Shown here: one piece after another, positions 37,502 through 42,759 of the stretch
How the letters are laid out: every line of letters begins with the position of its first letter
Numbering within the stretch: position 1 is the first letter of the stretch
DNA from: a virus
IMG/VR virus record: IMGVR_UViG_3300025872_000103
Location: 1 to 42,759 of that record
DNA: 42,759 nucleotides
Reading direction: 5' to 3' (one strand)
The notes under the pieces: model-generated
What the model saw: only the letters and a program-made list of their open reading frames with translations
Database searches by the model: none
What the model was told of the DNA's origin: nothing
Position numbers and translations under genes: made by a program

Positions 37502-37614
37502 ATCTCTTGTACTGGACCGGACAGTTAGTGCTCGGCCTGTTGCTCCTGGTGGCGTTTGTGGCGCTGCTGCTGGTAGGCCTCAGTTCGCCCTGGTCACAGA
37601 GACGGAAGCGATGA
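37498..37614 (+). CDS. Single-pass membrane protein (38 aa)
   Basis: The GTG start overlaps the previous stop and has GAAGGTGAC upstream. The product MNLLYWTGQLVLGLLLLVA ... LLLVGLSSPWSQRRKR is a single membrane segment with a basic tail, so the N-terminus is probably outside and the tail inside. It overlaps the next gene by four bases and could anchor the sugar enzymes to the membrane. It is too short for common gene finders. Confidence 0.5.
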   Translation: MNLLYWTGQLVLGLLLLVAFVALLLVGLSSPWSQRRKR

Positions 37615-38510
37615 GAACTGTCTATCTCAACGGCCAATTTGTGCCGGAGTCTGAGGCCAAGCTGTCGATCTACGACCTCTCCGTCATGCAGGCGGCGGCA
37701 GCCTTCGAGATGACCCGCAGTTTTAACGGCGTCACGTTCAAACTACGTGAACACCTCATCCGCTTGATTCGCTCCTGCCAACTGCTCGATATTCCATCGT
37801 CTGCCTGGAACTATGTGGAAGACTTAGAGCGATTGTGCCATGAGGTCGCCGCACGTAACGATCACGGCCCAGGCGAAGAACACCGGCTGCTAATCGTCGT
37901 CTCGCCTGGCTGTGCGCCGATGTACAAGGATCTGGCCGGCGTCATTCCGCACCCCTTTCTCTACATTGCCGATTTCCCCCTGCGCTATACCGTCAAAGGA
38001 TTCTCTCGCTACTTTACCGACGGCGTGAAGTGTGTCACGTCGAACATTCAGCAAGTGCCGGACGCCTGTATCCCGTCAAGCGCCAAGCATCGAAGCCGGT
38101 TGCATTTCCACCTGGCACAGATGCAAGCGCCGGCAGGGACCTGGCCGCTGATGGTGGACGATATTGGACGATATACCGAAGCCCCAGGAGCGAATATTGT
38201 TCAAGTCCATGGAGGCAAGGTCTGGCTCTACGATCAGACATGCCGACCCGTTCTACCTGGAATTTCGATGCAGACAGTTCAAGAACTTACTCAGGCTCAA
38301 CCTATAGAAGATTGGGCCACAGTGCATGATGCTGACGAACTCTTTTTAACGGGAACTCCTTTCTGCGCTATTCCTGTGGTCTCCATCGACGGAAAGCCGA
38401 TAGGCGACGGCAAGCCAGGTCCCGTGTTCAAGCAGACGTTAGCGAAGTGGTCAGAGATGGTGGGAATCAACATCGAGAAACAGATAGCCCTATGGGACTC
38501 GCAGGTTTAA
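37611..38510 (+). CDS. Class IV PLP aminotransferase (branched-chain / D-amino-acid type)
   Basis: The product has the class IV fold pattern: YLNGQFVPESEAKLSIYDLSV (5-25), a Lys159 in SSAKHRSRLHFHL as the Schiff-base Lys, and Glu190 in TEAPGANIVQV (189-199). FLTGTPFCAIPVVSIDGKPIGDGKPGP near the C-terminus is the family's phosphate-binding and end segment. Length (299) fits. In bacteria these enzymes serve BCAA, D-Ala or ADCL chemistry. Here the gene lies between NeuB-type and radical SAM genes, so the substrate may be a keto-sugar or an amino acid for N-acylation; inference. ATGA-type overlaps on both sides show a tight operon. Confidence 0.75.
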   Translation: MRTVYLNGQFVPESEAKLSIYDLSVMQAAAAFEMTRSFNGVTFKLREHLIRLIRSCQLLDIPSSAWNYVEDLERLCHEVAARNDHGPGEEHRLLIVVSPGCAPMYKDLAGVIPHPFLYIADFPLRYTVKGFSRYFTDGVKCVTSNIQQVPDACIPSSAKHRSRLHFHLAQMQAPAGTWPLMVDDIGRYTEAPGANIVQVHGGKVWLYDQTCRPVLPGISMQTVQELTQAQPIEDWATVHDADELFLTGTPFCAIPVVSIDGKPIGDGKPGPVFKQTLAKWSEMVGINIEKQIALWDSQV

Positions 38511-39274
38511 GCCAGCTCAATGTGGAACTCACAAGCCGCTGTCATCGGCGCGTTCTTTGCTCGTTCTGTTTTCACCAGGCGAGTCCTGACCTGAAAATGG
38601 GTGATATGCACATGAATCTGGTCCGGGACATTCGGCAGCAAGTCCCCAGTGGGATTGTGGTGCAGTTTCACCGTGACGGCGACCCCTTAGCCTATCCACA
38701 AATCCGTGAGGCGCTAGAAGTCTTCGACGGATGTATCCGTTCGATTGTGACCCACGGCGAAACGCTCATGGAGCAAGCCGAAGATCTGATCGAACGGTGT
38801 GAAACCATCACGGTCTCCGTCTTCTCGCCGGACCCTGACGCCGACATGCAATTCCAAGCCGTCAGAGAATTTCTCGCTGAGAAGGGCGATGCCCTGCCGC
38901 GTGTGCTGGTCAAAGTGGTGGGGGACTGCAACGTCTCACGCTATGAGGCATTAGGGGTGCCGATTCTGCGTCGCCGCCTTCATACCGCGACGAATGGGAA
39001 ATATGTCAAGACCGTTCCCATGATGCCGGAACATGGCGTCTGCACCGATTTCCTCTCTCACCCTGCGATCAGTTGGGATGGCAAAGTCTATCAGTGCGTG
39101 CGGTTCGATGACACCGACGCGGGGTATTTAGGGAGCTTGTATGAACACACCTTGGATGAGATATGGAACGGCGAGACGCGCCGGAACTGGCTGGACGCGC
39201 ATGTGCAGGGGCGGCGGGATCTGGCGTCTCCCCGCTGTGCCACATGTACCTATTACGGCATCCCCACGCACTAG
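38492..39274 (+). CDS. Radical SAM/SPASM-type protein, CX5CX2C cluster
   Basis: ATG 38492 overlaps the preceding gene by 19 bases. The N-terminal LNVELTSRCHRRVLCSFCFH has Cys17, Cys23 and Cys26, giving CX5CX2C instead of the usual CX3CX2C of the SAM-bound [4Fe-4S] cluster. A GDPLAYPQI segment follows at about residue 60. The C-terminus has a SPASM-like region: CTDFLSHPAISWDGKVYQCV, YLGSLYEHTLDEIWNG and CATC. SPASM proteins bind extra Fe-S clusters and include RiPP maturases and sugar-modifying enzymes. Radical SAM proteins of this type are common in surface-polysaccharide clusters. Substrate is not visible. Confidence 0.7.
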   Translation: MGLAGLSQLNVELTSRCHRRVLCSFCFHQASPDLKMGDMHMNLVRDIRQQVPSGIVVQFHRDGDPLAYPQIREALEVFDGCIRSIVTHGETLMEQAEDLIERCETITVSVFSPDPDADMQFQAVREFLAEKGDALPRVLVKVVGDCNVSRYEALGVPILRRRLHTATNGKYVKTVPMMPEHGVCTDFLSHPAISWDGKVYQCVRFDDTDAGYLGSLYEHTLDEIWNGETRRNWLDAHVQGRRDLASPRCATCTYYGIPTH

Positions 39275-39283
39275 GAGGAAACT

Positions 39284-39640
39284 ATGGCGATCTTCAATCT
39301 GATGAATGTCAAAACAGGCTTGTTAATCCGCACCATCAGCGGTGATTCGTTTTCACGCGCCGTCGAAACGGAAGCACGGGCCGGACGTAGTTTGGCGAAT
39401 GCCGATCTGACGGGACTCGGACAGAACGGCGATCCCACAGAGTTGAATCTGTCCGGCGGCACCTTCACGAACGCCAAAATGGACGGCGTGAACCTCACGG
39501 GGTCGCTGCTGCACGGCGCGGATATCTCCGGGGCCTCGCTGAAAAATGCGATCCTCCGTAACGTGAAAGCGCGGGGTATCACCACCACGAACAGCACACA
39601 GACGGGGATCGACAAGCGCGGCTCAGATGGGGATTTGTAG
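39284..39640 (+). CDS. Pentapeptide-repeat-like protein
   Basis: The gene starts after CTAGGAGGAAACT. About residues 36-95 show A(D/N)LxG/x-type pentapeptides: LANADLTGLG, LNLSGGTFTNAKMDGVNLTGSLLHGADISGASLKNA, as in the right-handed quadrilateral beta-helix family. The N-terminal 35 residues form a different region (IFNLMNVKTGLLIRTI). Family members have varied roles, including binding of DNA gyrase, so function cannot be read from the fold. It sits between the radical SAM and cytidylyltransferase genes. Confidence 0.65.
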   Translation: MAIFNLMNVKTGLLIRTISGDSFSRAVETEARAGRSLANADLTGLGQNGDPTELNLSGGTFTNAKMDGVNLTGSLLHGADISGASLKNAILRNVKARGITTTNSTQTGIDKRGSDGDL

Positions 39641-39641
39641 G

Positions 39642-40322
39642 ATGCGGGTTGTCGCCATTCTGCAAGCGCGGATGGGAAGTACCCGTTTACCTGGGAAGGT
39701 CATGCTGCCGCTGGCTGGTAAGCCGATGGTGCAGAACATTGTCGAACGGGTGGAGAGGGCGAAGAGTCTAGATGATGTTGTGGTAAGTTCACCATCGACA
39801 ATATCCGACGAGGCAATAGAATCTCTCTGTTGCAAATTAGATATTCCTTGGCATCGGTACAATGGCGACCCTTGCGATTTGGTAGGGCGCTATCTGGCCT
39901 GTGCGACTCTGGCGCAAGCCGATCTCATCGTCCGCATCCCTTGCGACAATCCCTGCATTGATCCTGACTATATTGATGCGGCCATAGAAACGTACAAGCG
40001 CGATCCGTTCGTCTACTATTCCAATACCACCGCCGGGTGTTCTGGAAAGATGATCGACGGGATAGGGGCGGAAGTCTTATCTATGAGCCGATTGAAATGG
40101 CTGGACGAACGCACACAAGGGAATGCATTCTGGCGCGAACATCCGCACCAGTTATTTGAATTCTGCAACATTTTGCAACTCCCTCCTGCCGATTATCGCC
40201 TCGATGTCAACACGCAGGCCGACTATGAGTTTATCAAGGGCATTTACGACCACTTCGGACATAACGAGTTCACCACGCAGCAAGTCGTTACGCACCTCAC
40301 TACACAAGGAGTTATGGCATGA
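39642..40322 (+). CDS. SpsF/KdsB/NeuA-like cytidylyltransferase
   Basis: The product has the family opening AILQARMGSTRLPGKVMLPLAGKPM (5-29) with the nucleotide-binding Arg/Lys and the inner PCDNPCIDPDYID block (about 106-118, DNP in place of DGP/DAP) and a CMP-type acceptor region; the C-terminus has DYRLDVNTQADYEFIKGIY. SpsF-type enzymes are associated with spore-coat and nonulosonic-acid polysaccharides and are often next to an SpsE/NeuB-type gene. It would activate the synthesised sugar as a CMP derivative. Start at ATG 39642 after the GGGGAT stretch; the four-base overlap with the next gene shows coupling. Confidence 0.75.
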   Translation: MRVVAILQARMGSTRLPGKVMLPLAGKPMVQNIVERVERAKSLDDVVVSSPSTISDEAIESLCCKLDIPWHRYNGDPCDLVGRYLACATLAQADLIVRIPCDNPCIDPDYIDAAIETYKRDPFVYYSNTTAGCSGKMIDGIGAEVLSMSRLKWLDERTQGNAFWREHPHQLFEFCNILQLPPADYRLDVNTQADYEFIKGIYDHFGHNEFTTQQVVTHLTTQGVMA

Positions 40323-40489
40323 AATCCGATGAACGCGCAGAAACACAAGTCGAAACGAACGGCAGCACGAACGTCAACGATCCGCACCTCTCCACCAGTG
40401 ACGGCATGCACATCACCATGCCGGGCGCGGGGATTGAGCACTACGGCACCATCGCTGTCCATGATGGCGTGGGCAAAACGGAGAAATAG
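40319..40489 (+). CDS. Small hypothetical protein (56 aa)
   Basis: ATG 40319 overlaps the preceding stop. The product is polar and charged (KSDERAETQVETNGSTN) and then HLSTSDGMHITMPGAGIEHYGTIAVHDG, with several His. It lies immediately downstream of the cytidylyltransferase with AGGAG before it, and may be a coat or packaging accessory. No family recognised. Confidence 0.45.
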   Translation: MKSDERAETQVETNGSTNVNDPHLSTSDGMHITMPGAGIEHYGTIAVHDGVGKTEK

Positions 40490-40497
40490 GAGGCCCA

Positions 40498-40683
40498 ATG
40501 ATGTCATTTGACGATGATGGTACCTGGAATAACGTACAGCCTGCCGCGTCCATGGGGACCACGGCGATTTCGATTGCCGCTGTGGAAGCAGCGTTGGTCC
40601 CTACAGGGGCCGAAACGCAGATGCGAGCGATCTATAACGGCGAGTTGTTGGATTTTGGCGTCTTGCGGTTTCAAGTGAAATAG
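40498..40683 (+). CDS. Small hypothetical protein (61 aa)
   Basis: The start (ATG ATG at 40498) follows ATAGGAGGCCCA. The product is neutral, with WNNVQPAASMGTTAISIAAVEAALVPTGAE and a beta-like C-terminal LDFGVLRFQVK. It ends two bases before the large terminase gene. A small packaging or head protein is possible; function is unknown. Confidence 0.45.
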   Translation: MMSFDDDGTWNNVQPAASMGTTAISIAAVEAALVPTGAETQMRAIYNGELLDFGVLRFQVK

Positions 40684-40684
40684 C

Positions 40685-42217
40685 ATGGCGGCCTCGGCCT
40701 CGCAACAAGCCTCCAATAAAATCCGCGCATGGACGCTCGATCCGCTGTTGTTTGTCAAGGAAGTGTTTGACCTGGACGGGACGCCAGGGAAACGCATCAG
40801 CGAACAGCAGCGGGAAGGGCTAGAAGCCTATCGGCGTTTGCTTACGGCCAAGCTCAAGCTGGCGCGTGGCGTTCCCATGACGCAGGAAGAGAAGGCCGAC
40901 GCCAAGAAGATCGGCCTCTGTATCCATAGCGGCCACGGGACGGGGAAGACCAGCACGGCCTCATGGATCATTTTGCATTTCATGGTCTGCCGTCCCTTTT
41001 GTAAGATCCCCTGTATTGCCCCAGTCGGCACGCAGTTGAAGACGAACCTATGGCCGGAAGTGCATCTCTGGCTGAGACGGTCGAGTTTTCTGCAAGACCT
41101 CATCAAGTGGCAAGCGGAAAAGATCTACTGGAAAGAGGAAGCGGGACGCGAATGGTTTGCCATTCCCCGCACCGTGAACGTCAAAGCCTCACCGGAAGAA
41201 CAAGCCGAAACGCTCGCCGGTATTCACGCCGATAATCTGTTGGTGGTGGTCGATGAAAGCTCCGGTGTGCCTGATCCTGTCTTTCGTCCGCTGGAAGGCT
41301 CGCTCACTGGCCCGTGTAACTTGGTCCTACAAATCGGAAACCCCACGCAGTCGCATGGATTCTTTTATGAGTCCTTCACGAAGAATCGTGCTGATTGGAT
41401 GGTGTGCCATTGGAACGCGGAAGAAAGCGAACTGGTAGACCGCACCCATATTGAACGCATGGAGCGCAAATATGGGAAGGACAGCAACGCCTACCGGATT
41501 CGCGTGCTTGGTTTGCCGCCTACTGCTACGCCTGACACCTTAATCCCACTGGATTGGATCATGGCAGCCGTGAATAGGCCATTGATTGAATCAGTGGACG
41601 TTCCGACCGTGTGCGGCATTGATGTTGGGCGATTCGGTGACGATAAATCCGTCATTATGACCCGACAGGGGAATCTCATTGGGAAATGGGACGACAAACA
41701 CGAAATTCTCTTAGAGCAAATGACGGAAGTGACCAAGTGCGATTCTCATGAAGTGGCAGGAGTGGCGTTAGAGCATATTCAAGAGCATGGCTGCATTGCG
41801 GCGGCGGTGGATGTGATCGGGATTGGTTCTGGCGTATTCGATACATTGAATCGGCTCAATCCGTGTCATATTTTAGCCGTCAATGTGGCTGAATCAGCCG
41901 ATGAACCGGATCGGTTTGCACGAAAACGGGATGAAATCTGGTGGACGTTGCGTGATCGGTTCCAACGGGGCACAATTTCTATTCCGCACAATGACACGCT
42001 GATCGGTGAGTTGAGCATCATTAAATATAATTTCCAACGGGCTTCCAAGGAACGAATAAAAATTGAAAGCAAGCAAGAATTGCGAGATAGAGGCATCGCC
42101 TCTCCGAACTATGCCGATGCACTAGGGCTGAGCGAATATGCGGCGAACTATGTCGGGAGACGATTACAACGCGCCAGCACAATTCATCGAAAACCGCTAT
42201 CCGCGTGGGTGGGATAA
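40685..42217 (+). CDS. terL: Large terminase subunit
   Basis: TerL drives DNA into the procapsid with ATP and cuts the concatemer. The 510-residue product has a Walker A at 81-90 (HSGHGTGKTS), a Walker B with LLVVVDE (185-191) and a C-terminal nuclease domain opening with GIDVGRFGDDKS (about 311-322) that supplies a metal-binding Asp, and AAVDVIGIGSGV as a second acidic strand. Length fits TerL proteins. The order TerS-like, cassette, TerL, portal is unusual because metabolic genes separate the two terminase subunits. The end overlaps the antisense endonuclease gene by 21 bases. Confidence 0.9.
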   Translation: MAASASQQASNKIRAWTLDPLLFVKEVFDLDGTPGKRISEQQREGLEAYRRLLTAKLKLARGVPMTQEEKADAKKIGLCIHSGHGTGKTSTASWIILHFMVCRPFCKIPCIAPVGTQLKTNLWPEVHLWLRRSSFLQDLIKWQAEKIYWKEEAGREWFAIPRTVNVKASPEEQAETLAGIHADNLLVVVDESSGVPDPVFRPLEGSLTGPCNLVLQIGNPTQSHGFFYESFTKNRADWMVCHWNAEESELVDRTHIERMERKYGKDSNAYRIRVLGLPPTATPDTLIPLDWIMAAVNRPLIESVDVPTVCGIDVGRFGDDKSVIMTRQGNLIGKWDDKHEILLEQMTEVTKCDSHEVAGVALEHIQEHGCIAAAVDVIGIGSGVFDTLNRLNPCHILAVNVAESADEPDRFARKRDEIWWTLRDRFQRGTISIPHNDTLIGELSIIKYNFQRASKERIKIESKQELRDRGIASPNYADALGLSEYAANYVGRRLQRASTIHRKPLSAWVG

Positions 42218-42664
42218 GTAATTTATGGCTTGCATCAAAAGGGTAATATGATCCTTGAAGTATCCAATCCCAAGATTGCACCGATGGCATAGCAGGCCGC
42301 GTATTTTATTGGAATGATGGTCATGGTCAACGGAGAGAGAGTGACGAGTTGGGGGAGTATGGCAAATGGCACAGGCTCCTCCCTGCATTTTCAGCAAGGC
42401 ATCATATTCCTCTGCACTTATTCCAAACTTTCGCGTTCTATGCTTTTGAACTTCTCCCGTCAGACAGTTTTTACATCGTTCAATGCCTGGCTTGTGCGGT
42501 TCTTTCCCGCATCGGGAGCACAAACCAGCCTGAAGTCTCTTCTCTCTTCGACGATTCGTACAATTTCTATGTTGGGCAAGACATTTCAGGCATTGCGTGC
42601 TCCCAGGTTTGACAGGTCTTCCGCATCGCCTACGTTTGCATACGATCTGTTCTTGAATCGACAT
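42197..42664 (-). CDS. Endonuclease VII-like HNH protein
   Basis: The product has an N-terminal zinc-finger-like region with CKRRRCG, QCLKCL and LCSRCGKEP (nine Cys in about 65 residues) and the C-terminal recombination endonuclease VII (HNH) core: CAIC (98-101), SVDHDHHS with Asp113/His114/Asp115/His116 (111-118) and LLCHRCNLGIGYFKD (about 124-138). T4 endonuclease VII resolves branched DNA; free-standing HNH genes are also mobile homing genes. It lies on the minus strand between TerL and the portal, an orientation that differs from its neighbours and fits insertion. GGGGGG lies upstream of its start. Confidence 0.8.
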   Translation of the reverse strand: MSIQEQIVCKRRRCGRPVKPGSTQCLKCLAQHRNCTNRRREKRLQAGLCSRCGKEPHKPGIERCKNCLTGEVQKHRTRKFGISAEEYDALLKMQGGACAICHTPPTRHSLSVDHDHHSNKIRGLLCHRCNLGIGYFKDHITLLMQAINYLSHPRG

Positions 42665-42726
42665 ATAGCGCCCCCCAGCAATTTATACGATTGTATTACA
42701 AAACGCAGCAATATGGAAGATTAAAC

Positions 42727-42759
42727 ATGGATCAGCCCGTCATGGTGAGCCGCGATCTC
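42727..42759 (+). CDS. Start of the portal gene (partial, end of window)
   Basis: The ATG at 42727 follows TATGGAAGATTAAAC and reads MDQPVMVSRDL to the window end without a stop. The position right after the large terminase and the antisense endonuclease is where the portal gene begins in such phages, and the rest of the portal is at the other end of the window. Joining the ends gives a frame mismatch, so the genome is not closed exactly here. Confidence 0.5.
   Translation, partial: MDQPVMVSRDL

Noticed and set aside
1-42759. A closed circular genome ending exactly at the window ends.
   Set aside because: The frame at the join does not match the portal frame and no terminal overlap is visible.

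Overview
The window is most of the genome of a tailed double-stranded DNA phage with a podovirus-type (P22-like) virion. The evidence is a P22-like portal, an N4-gp56-family major capsid protein, a gp4-like head-tail adaptor, a gp10-like tail hub, three ejection-type proteins in tandem and a large terminase. A tyrosine integrase and two divergent ribbon-helix-helix regulators suggest a temperate or formerly temperate phage. The host is probably a Gram-negative bacterium, because there are Sec signal peptides and a small lipoprotein in the lysis region, but the sequence does not name it. The last 33 bases look like the start of the portal gene and the first 1.7 kb is the rest of that gene. The two ends therefore seem to lie in one gene of a circular or permuted genome, with a few hundred bases missing between them.

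Layout. 1-24.4 kb, plus strand: virion module with portal, scaffold-like protein, major capsid, small coat-associated proteins, a methyltransferase-DUF115 (Maf-like) fusion, LamG and repeat-rich fibre proteins, adaptor, tail hub, a cupin, three ejection proteins, two paralogous fibres and a 1,180-residue secreted-type FN3 protein. 24.4-26.0 kb: a putative lysis cassette (DUF5675 protein, membrane proteins, lipoprotein). 26.0-27.5 kb: integrase and the divergent regulator switch. 27.5-35.5 kb: densely packed early genes with many ATGA overlaps, including small zinc-binding proteins, an ERF annealing protein, two homing-type endonucleases, two replication-initiation-like proteins and a 455-base gene-free stretch holding two paralogous tRNA-like RNAs. 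35.7-42.7 kb: a probable small terminase, then a metabolic cassette, the large terminase, and an endonuclease VII-like gene on the opposite strand.

The most striking system is the cassette at 36.5-40.3 kb: a NeuB/SpsE-type synthase without its usual C-terminal SAF domain, a class IV aminotransferase, a radical SAM/SPASM protein with a CX5CX2C cluster motif, a pentapeptide-repeat protein and an SpsF-type cytidylyltransferase. Together with the methyltransferase-DUF115 fusion in the virion module, these could make, activate and attach a nonulosonic-acid-like sugar to the virion or to the host surface. This is inferred from family membership and gene order. The second notable item is the pair of tRNA-like RNAs at 30.26-30.70 kb, which have tRNA-type acceptor stems and T-arms but 108 and 215 bases between their ends and no recognisable anticodon.
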